The notes under the pieces are model-generated. The model was not told the origin of the DNA. It worked only from the letters and a program-made list of their open reading frames with translations, and searched no databases. Position numbers and translations under genes: made by a program. Shown in pieces: positions 44,187 through 53,298 of a DNA stretch of 57,219 nucleotides. The DNA lies in NCBI GenBank assembly GCA_938045565.1, contig CALIAZ010000016.1, positions 1 to 57,219 of the forward strand. The letters run 5' to 3'. How positions within the stretch are numbered: the first letter of the stretch is position 1; every line of letters begins with the position of its first letter. This DNA is from an uncultured Atopobium sp. GTDB lineage: Bacteria > Actinomycetota > Coriobacteriia > Coriobacteriales > Atopobiaceae.

Positions 44187-44886
44187 TGTTTTCCTCTCCG
44201 AGAACAAGAGTTGCAAGCGCAAATCGTGGAACGTCTAGCTTGATTGGCTTGCCGTACAGATCGCCAGGTGCAACAAACATCAAGCCGGTCATAAGGCCCG
44301 CCATCTGCTCGTCGCTCTCGCGCATGCCGCCGATTAACCAGCGGATAAGGACGCCGACCTCGGCAGAAATTGCGAAGGTCAGATAGTAGTCAAAGAAGGG
44401 ACCAAGTGCGCGCGGATCAAGATCGTGCAGGGCGCGCTGGGCGATAACCTCGTGTACCAGGTGCTTTAGCTTGTCCTGGAACGCAGGGTCTCCGCCGTTA
44501 CCCAACAAAGGGCGCAGGTAGAAGCCGTGCTTGCGAATGCTTCGGAGCATCTCCGTAGCACCAGGGCATGGCTTGTAGAAGTCAATGGCCTCCTTGAGTT
44601 CGGCAAGGTTCACGCGAGCGAGCTGCTCAACAGCAGGTCGGAGCTCCGCCAGCGCTTTCTTTTCAATGTGGAGCACCAGGTCAGGAATATCTTTGTAGTG
44701 GGAATAAAAGGTTCGACGCGTGAGGCCAGCGCGCTCCGTTACACCCGTGACGGTCACGGAAGTAAGGTCGCCGGTAGCGTCTATCTCTTCTGCCAGGGCT
44801 TTTCTGAGCGCCGCGCGAGTTCTTGCGGTGCGTCGATCAAGCTTGCAGGCTGAAAAAACAGCAGGTACAGACAATGTTTGTGTCAT
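44179..44886 (-). CDS. TetR-family transcriptional regulator
   Basis: 235 residues. RRTARTRAALRKALAEEI...SVTVTGVTERAGLTRRTFYSHYKDIPDLVLHI (about 18-72) is the TetR DNA-binding domain; the remainder is a helical effector domain with a TetR_C-like end. Its last codons overlap the start of the activase gene, so the two are expressed together. A TTATTGCACA palindrome 110-150 bp upstream is a plausible operator. The starting ATG is at 44886. Confidence 0.88.
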   Translation of the reverse strand: MTQTLSVPAVFSACKLDRRTARTRAALRKALAEEIDATGDLTSVTVTGVTERAGLTRRTFYSHYKDIPDLVLHIEKKALAELRPAVEQLARVNLAELKEAIDFYKPCPGATEMLRSIRKHGFYLRPLLGNGGDPAFQDKLKHLVHEVIAQRALHDLDPRALGPFFDYYLTFAISAEVGVLIRWLIGGMRESDEQMAGLMTGLMFVAPGDLYGKPIKLDVPRFALATLVLGEENND

Positions 44887-44994
44887 ACGTTTCTGAAGCC
44901 TCTCCTGGTTACAGGTACGTACTGGGTGCGTGCGAGCGGCGCGGGCTGCGCGGGCGCAGCAGGCGCGACGGGTGCGGGCACGACAGCACCCAAC

Positions 44995-45036
44995 TTATTG
45001 CACATACTGAGTATTATTGCACACCCTGTGCAATAA
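44995..45036. promoter_or_regulatory. operator cluster of the TetR regulator
   Basis: TTATTGCACA occurs at 44995-45004 and 45014-45023 (19 bp apart) and inverted at 45027-45036; the last two make a perfect 10-bp palindrome with spacer CCC. Confidence 0.7.
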
Positions 45037-45111
45037 CTGCAACCTCGAGAAGACCGATTTTCTCGCCAGAAATGTTCTATCGACTAGGATTCTAGTTTGG
45101 TCTGCTATCGC

Positions 45112-45230
45112 GCCTGATTTCTGCAAAGAATCTGTACCTTTTGCCTGAAAATGTAAAAGAATCGGTGGATTTTGCCTGATTTCATCAAAGAATCTGTGTC
45201 CTAAACACAGATTCTTTGCACTTTTCAGGC
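45112..45230. repeat. three 31-bp direct repeats plus an inverted copy
   Basis: Units start with GCCTGA at 45112, 45143 and 45174, exactly 31 bp apart. The third forms a perfect 14-bp hairpin (CAAAGAATCTGTGT, 45186-45199) with an inverted fourth copy at 45205-45230. Confidence 0.85.
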
Positions 45231-45520
45231 TCGCTTTTCAGGCTCGATGAGTGCAAACCTCTGCACTCCCTCCCGCCTGGCGAGAAACCCCGTGTGCTCG
45301 CAGCGGTGCTTCGCGCGTCCGACCTGCAAGTTTGTCTGCACACGACGCTGTCGCCGTACAAAAAGCCGGTGTCCACCTGCGTGAACACCGGCTTGACCCG
45401 CATGTTATGTGGAGCTTCCAGCGCGCCCCGCACCCGCACGCTCGCGTCCGCTCCCCGCGACTGCACACTTGCCGTGCCAGCTACCAGCGCGCACTCGCGG
45501 CCCGCGCCCGCTAGCTGCGC

Positions 45521-46846
45521 TTACGCGAAGCGCTCGACGCCGTCCTTGGAGACGCGTGCAAAGAACAGCGGCTCCAGCTCAGGAGCGGTCTCGCCAAAGA
45601 CCAGAGCCTCACGGAAGATGCGCTCGCCCTCATCAAGACGGCTTTCGTCGCCGGTCAGAAGCGTTGCAATGACATCGCCCTTCTCGACATAATCGCCGGT
45701 CTTGCGCTCCAGGATAATACCAGCTGCTGGGTCGATTGGATCGCCCTTCTTCTCGCGGCCAGCACCCAGAGCAACGGAGGAAATGCCCACCAGCTCAGCG
45801 TTCATGGATGTGATATATCCGCTGGTCTTGGACACAATATCGCGACGGAATGGTGCGGTCTCAAACTTGGTGGTGTCAAAGATAACCTCGTCGGTACCGC
45901 CCTGAGCCTTGATCATCTGAGCCAGCTTAGCCAAGCCCTCGCCGTTTGCAATCTGCTGACGAGCCAGCTTGCGGCAGTCCTCGACACTCCCCTTACCTGC
46001 GAGGTTAAGCATATTTGCAGCAAGTTCAACGCAGACGTCGGTCAGATCCTCAGGACCCTCGCCCTTAAGCGTGGCCACTGCCTCAATGACCTCGAGGGAG
46101 TTGCCCACGTTTTTGCCCAGAGGACGGTCCATGCCGGTAATCAGAGCCGCAGTAGTGCGGCCGACATGCTCGCCGATAGAAACCATGGCGTCTGCCAGCT
46201 CAATTGCAGAGTCGACGTCCTTCATGAAGGCGCCTGAGCCGCACTTAACGTCCAGCAAGATGCAGTCGGAGCCGGAAGCAATCTTCTTGCTCATGATGCT
46301 CGATGCAATCAGAGGCACCGAGTCAACGGTAGCGGTAACGTCGCGCAGAGCGTAGAGCTTCTTGTCTGCGGGAACAAGATTGCCCGTCTGACCTGCAACG
46401 GCAACACCAATCTCGGAGACCTGCTTGAAGAAATCAGGCTCGGAAATCTCAATGGAAAGACCTGGGATTGCCTCAAGTTTGTCCAGCGTACCGCCCGTGT
46501 GACCCAGGCCACGGCCACTCATCTTAGCAACCTTCACGCCCAAAGACGCAACAAGCGGTGCCACTACCAGCGTGGTTTTATCGCCAACGCCGCCGGTAGA
46601 GTGCTTGTCCACCTTGATACCAGGGATTGCCGAAAGGTCCATCATGTCGCCGGACTCGGCCATCGCCATGGTCAGATGAGCCGTCTCGTGTGCGGTCATG
46701 CCCTTGTAGAAAATGGCCATCGCAAGTGCGGAAGCCTGATAATCGGGAATATCCCCAGCTACATAGCCCGAGACAAAGTAATCAATCTCGGCGTCGGTAA
46801 GCTCGCCGCCGTCGCGCTTCTTCTCAATCACATCGTACATGCGCAT
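45521..46846 (-). CDS. pdp: pyrimidine-nucleoside phosphorylase
   Basis: 441 residues. KVDKHSTGGVGDKTTLVVAPLVA and MSGRGLGHTGGTLDKLEAIPG are the thymidine/pyrimidine phosphorylase signatures, and the glycine-rich C-terminal domain (IILERKTGDYVEKGDVIATLL) is intact. It splits uridine, deoxyuridine or thymidine with phosphate. Length and the KHSTGG region fit the Pdp group rather than E. coli DeoA, though this is not certain. AGAGG precedes the ATG at 46846. It is the last gene of the nucleoside operon, behind a terminator-like hairpin. Confidence 0.93.
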   Translation of the reverse strand: MRMYDVIEKKRDGGELTDAEIDYFVSGYVAGDIPDYQASALAMAIFYKGMTAHETAHLTMAMAESGDMMDLSAIPGIKVDKHSTGGVGDKTTLVVAPLVASLGVKVAKMSGRGLGHTGGTLDKLEAIPGLSIEISEPDFFKQVSEIGVAVAGQTGNLVPADKKLYALRDVTATVDSVPLIASSIMSKKIASGSDCILLDVKCGSGAFMKDVDSAIELADAMVSIGEHVGRTTAALITGMDRPLGKNVGNSLEVIEAVATLKGEGPEDLTDVCVELAANMLNLAGKGSVEDCRKLARQQIANGEGLAKLAQMIKAQGGTDEVIFDTTKFETAPFRRDIVSKTSGYITSMNAELVGISSVALGAGREKKGDPIDPAAGIILERKTGDYVEKGDVIATLLTGDESRLDEGERIFREALVFGETAPELEPLFFARVSKDGVERFA

Positions 46847-46903
46847 AGTTAAACCTCTTTCCGCTTTCGCGTCCGTTGCCGGCGCGTTAACTCTCTAGTA
46901 AAA

Positions 46904-46932
46904 GAGCCGGTAGCGAGAAACTCTACCGGCTC
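46904..46932 (-). terminator. hairpin between cdd and pdp
   Basis: GAGCCGGTAG and CTACCGGCTC pair perfectly over 10 bp with a 9-nt loop; TTTT follows on the minus strand. It probably gives partial termination before pdp. The loop carries part of the GGCGAGAA word (GCGAGAA). Confidence 0.7.
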
Positions 46933-46995
46933 GCAATTTCATGTGACCTGTCAGGTTATCTGCACCCGAAAGCGCAGGCCGCTTGATGCCGCAGC

Positions 46996-47565
46996 TTACT
47001 GGTTACCTCCGTCGTGCTCGCCGCACCCGCAACCACAACCGTGCTTGTGGCCGCCCGCGCCGTGCTCGCAGCCGTTGCCGGCGCCCTTCACGGCATCGTC
47101 GCCCGATGTACCTGCAGGGCTGGACTCGCCCAGGTCCTCGGGACCAAATCCCATAGGCAAGATGTCCTGGAGCAGATACTCGCGAGGAGCCGCATCTGCC
47201 TTGCCCAACACAATACGAAACGTTGCAGGATCGCACCACTCGCGAATAACCTGCCTGCATACGCCACAAGGAGTGCACCAAGCTGTTGGAGCTTCTCCCT
47301 CAGGACCGCCGACAACCGCAATGGCCACAAAATCCCTGCGGCCCTCAAACACTGCGCGGAAAAACGCCGTGCGCTCTGCGCAGTTAGAAGGCGTGTACGC
47401 AGCGTTTTCTAGGTTGGCGCCCCCGTATACGGTGCCGTCGGAGCACAAAAGCGCAGCTCCAACAGCATAGTGAGAGTACGGCACATAGGCGTGATTGCGC
47501 GCCTCAATAGCAAGCTGAACAAGCGCCTCGTTGGAGACGTGACAAGAACCCTCTACCTCGGCCAT
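46996..47565 (-). CDS. cdd: cytidine deaminase with Cys/His-rich C-terminal tail
   Basis: 189 residues. NCAERTAFF gives Cys62 and catalytic Glu64; TPCGVC gives Cys100 and Cys103, the three zinc ligands. It deaminates cytidine and deoxycytidine to uridine forms, feeding Pdp. The usual length is about 130-135 residues; from about 140 onward there is an added tail ending in a cluster with Cys166, His168, His173, His175, Cys177, Cys179, Cys181 and His184. The DNA of the tail is GC-rich low-complexity. The ATG at 47565 overlaps the stop of the permease gene by one base. Confidence 0.93.
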   Translation of the reverse strand: MAEVEGSCHVSNEALVQLAIEARNHAYVPYSHYAVGAALLCSDGTVYGGANLENAAYTPSNCAERTAFFRAVFEGRRDFVAIAVVGGPEGEAPTAWCTPCGVCRQVIREWCDPATFRIVLGKADAAPREYLLQDILPMGFGPEDLGESSPAGTSGDDAVKGAGNGCEHGAGGHKHGCGCGCGEHDGGNQ

Positions 47566-48488
47566 TATGCACGACTTCCCTTGATGTATGGCACGCCGTC
47601 TGCCTTAGGCGCAACGGATTTACCAACAAAGAGGACCAGCGTAATGATGGTGATGAAGTAAGGAAGCATTGCAATAATCTGGCTTGGAATTGGTGTTGCG
47701 CCGCCGCCAAGAAGAATTGCAAGCGCCTGAGTAAAGCCAAAGAGTAGGCATGCTGCGTAGGTGTTCAGAGGCTTCCACTTACCAAAGATGACTGCAGCCA
47801 GTGCGATAAAGCCCTGACCAGAAATGGCCGTCTGAGTAAACTGGGAAATAATTGCCAGCGTTACGGATGCGCCACCAAATCCTGCAAGCACACCAGAAAC
47901 AATAACGCAGAGGTAGCGAGTCTTACGAACGCTAATGCCCAGCGTCTCGGATGCGTGTGGATGCTCGCCAACGGAGCGAATACGCAGGCCCCACTTGGTA
48001 CGATAAAGCACAAACCAGACGAGAAGGGCGGTCAAAAGTGCAAGGACCACGGTGATGTCTACGTTCAAGCTGGAATAAGGAGTGTCGTTAAAGGCGCCCT
48101 CGCCAAAGAGCTTTGGCAACTTGTTGACAGCTGGAGACATTGCAGCGCCATCAAACAAAAGACGGCAGGCAAACAGTGCAATACCAGGAGCCAGCAAGTT
48201 AATAGCAACACCAGAGACGGTCTGATCAGCGTTAAACGTAATGGATGCCATAGCGTGCAGAAGAGCAATAAGGCCGCCTGCAATACCTGCACAAAGGAAG
48301 CCAATCCAAGGGTTTCCGGTGAGGTAGCTGCCTGCAACACCTGCAAAAGCGCCAACGCCCATCATGCCCTCAATACCAATGTTGACAACACCGGAGCGCT
48401 CGGAGACAACGCCGCCCAGAGCACCAAAAATAAGAGGTGTTGAGTACATGAGGGTAACGGAAACAAGAAGAATCAGGTTAGTGAGCAT
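47565..48488 (-). CDS. nupQ: nucleoside ABC transporter permease (second)
   Basis: 307 residues, about nine membrane spans. STPLIFGALGGVVSERSGVVNIGIEGMMGVGAFAG is the conserved N-terminal region of BPD_transp_2 permeases in the BMP-linked nucleoside importers (YufQ/NupQ). GGAGGAGGC precedes the ATG at 48488, which overlaps the previous permease gene by 11 bases. It pairs with the gene at 48478 to form the channel. Confidence 0.9.
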   Translation of the reverse strand: MLTNLILLVSVTLMYSTPLIFGALGGVVSERSGVVNIGIEGMMGVGAFAGVAGSYLTGNPWIGFLCAGIAGGLIALLHAMASITFNADQTVSGVAINLLAPGIALFACRLLFDGAAMSPAVNKLPKLFGEGAFNDTPYSSLNVDITVVLALLTALLVWFVLYRTKWGLRIRSVGEHPHASETLGISVRKTRYLCVIVSGVLAGFGGASVTLAIISQFTQTAISGQGFIALAAVIFGKWKPLNTYAACLLFGFTQALAILLGGGATPIPSQIIAMLPYFITIITLVLFVGKSVAPKADGVPYIKGSRA

Positions 48489-49677
48489 TGTTTGCCTCCT
48501 CCTGAGATGGGTCGGACACATCACTCACTTGAGCAGCAAGCTTTGCCTCTTCCTTAGCCTTCTGGGCACGCTTGTGATCAAGACGGTCGGCAAGCATTGG
48601 AATAACGCCACCCAGAGCCATGAAGAACACGATGGTGCCAATAACAATGTTGATAATCTCGGAAGGTGCACCAACAACCTGCTGAACAGTCTGGCCACCA
48701 TAAAGAAGACCAGCAAACAGGAAGGATGCAGGAATACATGCCACAGGATTGCAGTTGGCGATAAACGCAACGGACAGGCCATTAAAACCGTTGTTCTCAA
48801 ATGCTGCCAGCGTTGCAATACTGTGAGGAGCAATGCCGGTGATAGTCAGAGCGCCCGCAAGTCCGCAGAGTGCTCCAGAAATAGCCATGCAAAGCGTAAG
48901 GTTCTTCTTAACGTTGATGCCGGTAAACTGGGCAGCGTCGCGGTTAAAACCAACAGCGCGCATCTCATAACCAACCTTGGTGCGCATAAGCAGCCAGCCA
49001 ATAAAGATAGCTGCGATAATAGCAACAAAAATACCAATATTTACGTCGGTACGCATAATAGCGTCACCAATAATTGGAATATTGCGAATTGCCTCAGCAC
49101 CATCCTCGGAATTCTTCATGCCGTAGAACAGCGTGGTGTAGCCGGACTCGTTAATAGAGTATGAAGATGTTGAGTTTGGCTGGTGGAACTGTGGAAGAGA
49201 AACCACAAAGTTGCAGAGGTAGAGGCTGATCCAGTTAAACATAATGCTGGTAATAACCTCGTTGATACCAAACTGAGCTTTGAGCCATCCAATGATGGCA
49301 CCAATACCTGCTCCGCCTGCAGTACCCACCAAAACAACTACAGGAATCTGCAGTACAGGAGGAAGGTCAAGGCTGTAGCCAACAATAACGGCCAGGATAG
49401 TACCAACAATGTACTGACCCTCAGCGCCAATGTTAAAGAGGCCAACGCGGAATGCAAAGGCAACGGCAATACCCGTAAAGAGCAGAGGTGTTGCCTTAAT
49501 AATGACGTTAGAAATGTATTTTGGCTTACCTACCATGCCGCCAATAAGTGCCTCAAACGAGCTGATAGGGTCATAACCTGCAACAACCAAAATAATAGAA
49601 GCAACCAACAGGCCAACAAAAATAGCAACAATTGCTGACGTAATGGGCTTTCTCATTATCTTTGTAAGCGTACTCAC
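48478..49677 (-). CDS. nupP: nucleoside ABC transporter permease (first)
   Basis: 399 residues. ATPLLFTGIAVAFAFRVGLFNIGAEGQYIVG is the permease signature, and GINEVITSIMFNWISLYLCNFVV also fits. The C-terminus has an added polar tail of about 50 residues (KRAQKAKEEAKLAAQ...). It starts at GTG (49677), overlapping the ATPase stop by four bases, with GGAGGTGA upstream. Confidence 0.9.
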   Translation of the reverse strand: MSTLTKIMRKPITSAIVAIFVGLLVASIILVVAGYDPISSFEALIGGMVGKPKYISNVIIKATPLLFTGIAVAFAFRVGLFNIGAEGQYIVGTILAVIVGYSLDLPPVLQIPVVVLVGTAGGAGIGAIIGWLKAQFGINEVITSIMFNWISLYLCNFVVSLPQFHQPNSTSSYSINESGYTTLFYGMKNSEDGAEAIRNIPIIGDAIMRTDVNIGIFVAIIAAIFIGWLLMRTKVGYEMRAVGFNRDAAQFTGINVKKNLTLCMAISGALCGLAGALTITGIAPHSIATLAAFENNGFNGLSVAFIANCNPVACIPASFLFAGLLYGGQTVQQVVGAPSEIINIVIGTIVFFMALGGVIPMLADRLDHKRAQKAKEEAKLAAQVSDVSDPSQEEANNAH

Positions 49678-51203
49678 TCGGCGTCACCTCCTGCCATCAG
49701 CAGGCCAGCCTGCTCTTCAGTGATAGTACCTTGGTCAAACTCGCCAACATTCTTGCCGGCGTAAATAATTGCCATCTTATCGGCAACGTCCATAATCTCG
49801 TCCAACTCAAAGGAAATCAGCAAAATTGCTGCTCCACGGTCCCTCTCGCGAATCAGCGCTTTGTGAACAAACTCAATAGCACCAACGTCAAGGCCGCGGG
49901 TTGGCTGGATAGCGATAAGAACGTCTGGGTTGGAAGAGACCTCGCGGGCGATAATAACTTTCTGCTGGTTACCGCCGGAAAGTCCCACTGCCTGATGATC
50001 TGCGCACTCTGCAGGACGAATATCAAACTCGTCAATCAGCTTCTGAGAGAATTCCTTGATCTTTGCCAGGTCAAGCGCAATGCCCTTACCAAAGGTTTCT
50101 TCGTTGTGGCGCTCAAGCACCATGTTCTCGGCAACCGTAAAGGGCAGAACCAAACCCCAACGATGGCGGTCTGAAGGGATAGTTGCAACTGCGTGATCAA
50201 TGACCGTCTTGGGGGTTGTGCCCTGAATCTCTTCACCCTTGACAGAAATGGTGCCCGACTCAGGTTTGACCAGTGCGTTTATGGCGTCGGCAAGTTCTTT
50301 CTGGCCGTTGCCGTCAATGCCTGCAAGACCAACAATCTCGCCGGCGCGAATGTCCAAATTAAAGCCGTTTACCTGCTCAATACCGCGCTCGTCCTTGACG
50401 TGAAGGTCCTTGATTGAAAGAACAACCTCACCAGGAGTTGCTGGCTTCTTTTCTACATGCAGGTTAACGTTTCTACCCACCATAAGTGTTGCAAGCTCAG
50501 TCTCGGATGTCTTGGAGACATCAACGGTGCTCATGTACTTACCGCGACGAATAATGGTGCACTCGTCAGCGGAAGACATAATCTCTTTAAGCTTGTGGGT
50601 AATAACAATGATGGTTTTACCCTTGCTTACCAGGTCATGCATAATCTGGATAAGCTTCTCAATCTCCTGCGGCGTAAGAACTGCCGTAGGCTCATCAAGA
50701 ATAAGAATCTCTGCGCCGCGATACAGGGCCTTCAAGATCTCAACACGCTGCTGCATACCAACAGAAATGTCTTCAATCTTGGCGTCAGGGTCTACGTCAA
50801 AGCCGTATTCCTCAACAATCTCCAGAACCTTCTCGCGAGCTCGCTTTGGATCAAGAACGCCACCAGCCTTGGTGACCTCGTTGCCCAAAACAATATTTTC
50901 TGTAACAGTAAAGTTCTCAACCAACATAAAGTGCTGGTGAACCATACCAATGCCGTGAGCGATAGCATCGTTTGGGCCAGAAATGGATACGCGCTCTCCG
51001 TTGAGGTAAACATCTCCCTCATCCGCAGAATACAGGCCGTACAGTACGTTCATAAGCGTACTTTTACCTGCGCCGTTCTCTCCTAAAATGGCGTGGACAG
51101 TTTGCTTGCGCACGTTAAGGTCTACGGCGTCAAGAGCTTTAAACGATCCAAAAACTTTGGTAATGCCATGCATCTGAACAGCGTAATCCGAACTGACTTC
51201 CAC
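49674..51203 (-). CDS. nupO: nucleoside ABC transporter ATPase, duplicated
   Basis: 509 residues with two ATP-binding cassettes. The first has Walker A ILGENGAGKSTLMNVL (about 36-51), signature ISVGMQQRVEIL and ILDEPTAVL; the second has LAGIDGNGQKELADAI, signature LSGGNQQKVIIAREV and a degenerate Walker B (DVLIAIQPTRGLD, with Ala/Ile before Gln-Pro), as in sugar- and nucleoside-type fused ATPases. It starts at GTG (51203) with GGAGGTGG upstream. It drives import of nucleosides bound by the lipoprotein. Confidence 0.92.
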   Translation of the reverse strand: MEVSSDYAVQMHGITKVFGSFKALDAVDLNVRKQTVHAILGENGAGKSTLMNVLYGLYSADEGDVYLNGERVSISGPNDAIAHGIGMVHQHFMLVENFTVTENIVLGNEVTKAGGVLDPKRAREKVLEIVEEYGFDVDPDAKIEDISVGMQQRVEILKALYRGAEILILDEPTAVLTPQEIEKLIQIMHDLVSKGKTIIVITHKLKEIMSSADECTIIRRGKYMSTVDVSKTSETELATLMVGRNVNLHVEKKPATPGEVVLSIKDLHVKDERGIEQVNGFNLDIRAGEIVGLAGIDGNGQKELADAINALVKPESGTISVKGEEIQGTTPKTVIDHAVATIPSDRHRWGLVLPFTVAENMVLERHNEETFGKGIALDLAKIKEFSQKLIDEFDIRPAECADHQAVGLSGGNQQKVIIAREVSSNPDVLIAIQPTRGLDVGAIEFVHKALIRERDRGAAILLISFELDEIMDVADKMAIIYAGKNVGEFDQGTITEEQAGLLMAGGDAE

Positions 51204-51231
51204 GAGCCACCTCCTTTACACACTTGCTAGA

Positions 51232-51261
51232 GGTGAGGAGTGCCAAAAAGCACCCCTCACC
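51232..51261 (-). terminator. intercistronic hairpin behind the lipoprotein gene
   Basis: GGTGAGGAGTGC and GCACCCCTCACC pair over 12 bp with one mismatch around CAAAAA. No T-run. It probably protects the lipoprotein mRNA and reduces ATPase expression, as is usual for binding-protein genes. Confidence 0.6.
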
Positions 51262-51350
51262 AGCAAATCCAAACTCATCAGCCTTTGGGCACGTCAGAGG
51301 GCAAAAACCATCTGGCGAGAAACCCTAAGGCATAGAAACTAAGTTAGAAC

Positions 51351-52424
51351 TTAGCTCAAAGACTTGACGTACTTGTCCAGGTCATCCTTGCTTGTAGGAG
51401 GAACAACGGAGCCAGCCTTGATCTTGTCGAGAAGGTCAGTAGCTGCCTTGTAGGTGTCCTCACCCATAAGGTGGTGATCCTCAGCAATTCCGACAGCGTC
51501 CTCGGAAGCGCCCAGGGAAATGGTAGTGCCACCCTTCTGGCCGTCCTTCAGGATCTTCTCGGAAATCTCAACGATAGCAACGTTGACGCGCTTAAGAGCG
51601 GAGGTCAGAACGTTCTCTGGAGCAAGATATGCCTGGTCACGGTCAACGCCGATAGCAAGCTTGTTTGCGTCCTTAGCTGCCTCAATAACGCCGGTTCCTA
51701 CGCCGCCTGCTGCGTGGAAGACAACGTCACAACCATCGGAGTACATGGAGTTGGCAATTGCCTTGCCCTTTGCTGCGTCAGAGAAGGACTCTGCGTACTG
51801 TGCAGAAATCTCGACGTTGGTGCCCTTCTCCTTGTTTGCATAAGCAACGCCGCCGCGGTAACCATACTCAAACTGGTCGATAAGTGCGGAAGAAATGCCG
51901 CCAACAAAGCCAACCTTGCCGGTCTTTGTAGTACGAGCGGCAATGTAGCCAACAACAAAGGAAGGCTCCTGAGCGCGGAACATAACGCCAGTGAAGTTAG
52001 CAACTTGAGACTCGTTACCGTTGTCGATAATGGCAAACTGGGTGTTTGGATTGTCCTTAGCAGCCTTAAGGGTTGCGTCTGCCATAGCAAAGCCAACACC
52101 CCAAACAAGATCGGACTCTGCGTCAACAGCCTTATCAAGGTTGGTTGCGTAGTCGGAATCCTGCTTGGACTCAAGGTAGCTGACATCCCAGCCGTTCTTG
52201 TCCTTGAGCTCGGTCATACCCTCCCAAGCGGACTGGTTAAAGGACTGGTCGTTTACACCGCCAGTATCGGTAACCATGGTGAGCTTCTTTTTCTTCTCAC
52301 CTGATGCCTTCTGGCCGCCGTCGTCCTTCTTCTGGTTGCAGCCTGCAAGACCTGCGAGTGCTGCAAGTGCGCCAGCGCCGGTTGCGCCAGTCATAAAACT
52401 ACGACGAGAAACGTTCTTGTTCAT
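51351..52424 (-). CDS. nupN: BMP-family nucleoside-binding lipoprotein
   Basis: 357 residues. The signal peptide has a twin-arginine motif (SRRSFMTGA, 6-14) and a lipobox LAGC ending at Cys29, so the protein is likely exported folded and lipid-anchored. TMVTDTGGVNDQSFNQSAWEGM, VWGVGFAMADATLKAA and VVFHAAGGVGTGVIEAA are the BMP (PnrA/Med-like) family blocks that bind purine nucleosides. GGAGAG precedes the ATG at 52424. It is upstream of its transporter genes. Confidence 0.93.
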   Translation of the reverse strand: MNKNVSRRSFMTGATGAGALAALAGLAGCNQKKDDGGQKASGEKKKKLTMVTDTGGVNDQSFNQSAWEGMTELKDKNGWDVSYLESKQDSDYATNLDKAVDAESDLVWGVGFAMADATLKAAKDNPNTQFAIIDNGNESQVANFTGVMFRAQEPSFVVGYIAARTTKTGKVGFVGGISSALIDQFEYGYRGGVAYANKEKGTNVEISAQYAESFSDAAKGKAIANSMYSDGCDVVFHAAGGVGTGVIEAAKDANKLAIGVDRDQAYLAPENVLTSALKRVNVAIVEISEKILKDGQKGGTTISLGASEDAVGIAEDHHLMGEDTYKAATDLLDKIKAGSVVPPTSKDDLDKYVKSLS

Positions 52425-52587
52425 TCCGTGCTCTCCTTACCTCATGTGGCGGGAACGTCCAGCTTTTGTGCTGGATCTTTATGAGAAGTTGACCAAACTT
52501 CCCTAACTTAAGCGGAAAATCCGCATGGTTCCAAAACAAACAGTAATGGCAAGCTGCTGATCTGCAATGCTTTGCGCAACAAGCGCT

Positions 52588-53298
52588 TTAAGCAACAACA
52601 GAAAGAGCAACCTCCATCATCTGCGTGAAACTAGTCTGACGCTCTTCAGCAGTAAGTGCTTCTCCTGTAAGAGGTAGATCAGAGATAGTTAACAGCGTAA
52701 GCGCATGCTTATGAGCGTACATGGCGTTGAGATACAGGGCTGCCGACTCCATCTCAACGGCAAGAACATCCATGCTTGCCCATTTTGGAAGCGAGTTGTC
52801 TACGGTATAGAACACGTCGCTTGCCAGGATATTACCAACGCGAACGGGATAACCCAGCTTCTCTGCACCAGCAACAGCCTTGCTCAACAGACCAAAGTCT
52901 GCAGTAGGTGCAATGGTTCCAGGCATTCCGTACTGTGATGGATAATTTGAATCAGTGCTGGAAGACATGCCAATAACAATGTCTCTAAGCTTTACCTCTG
53001 GAGAGAGGCCGCCTGCACTACCAATGCGGAGAATGTTATCAACTCCGTAGAAATTAAAGAGCTCGTAAGAATAAATGCCAATGGAAGGCATACCCATACC
53101 AGAACCCATAACGGAGACAGGCTGTCCCTTGTAGGTGCCGGTGTAGCCAAACATGTTGCGAACGGTGTTGAACTGCTCAACGTTCTCCAGGTAGGTATCT
53201 GCAAGAAGCTTTGCGCGCAGAGGATCTCCTGGCATCAGGACAGTCTTAGCAATCTGGCCCTCAACAGCAGCGTTATGAGGAGTTGGGGTAGTAGCCAT
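52588..53298 (-). CDS. deoD: purine-nucleoside phosphorylase
   Basis: 236 residues. TVLMPGDPLRAKLLADTYL, GMGMPSIGIYSYELF and VEMESAALYLNAMYAHKHALTLLTISD are the hexameric PNP motifs. It cleaves inosine, guanosine and their deoxy forms to base and (deoxy)ribose 1-phosphate. The ATG at 53298 overlaps the deoB stop by one base. Gap of 163 bp to the lipoprotein gene. Confidence 0.95.
   Translation of the reverse strand: MATTPTPHNAAVEGQIAKTVLMPGDPLRAKLLADTYLENVEQFNTVRNMFGYTGTYKGQPVSVMGSGMGMPSIGIYSYELFNFYGVDNILRIGSAGGLSPEVKLRDIVIGMSSSTDSNYPSQYGMPGTIAPTADFGLLSKAVAGAEKLGYPVRVGNILASDVFYTVDNSLPKWASMDVLAVEMESAALYLNAMYAHKHALTLLTISDLPLTGEALTAEERQTSFTQMMEVALSVVA

Larger units (their letters stand above)
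44887..45520. other. long intergenic region between pdp and the TetR gene
   Basis: No gene. From low to high coordinate: GC-rich low-complexity DNA (about 44925-44990), the TetR operator (44995-45036), a TTCTCGCC word (45060), the 31-bp repeat array (45112-45230), a GGCGAGAA word (45279), and GC-rich DNA up to the pdp stop. Confidence 0.85.

Noticed and set aside
45112..45230. Possible CRISPR array at the 31-bp repeats
   Set aside because: The units are contiguous with no unique spacers, one copy is inverted, and no cas genes are present.
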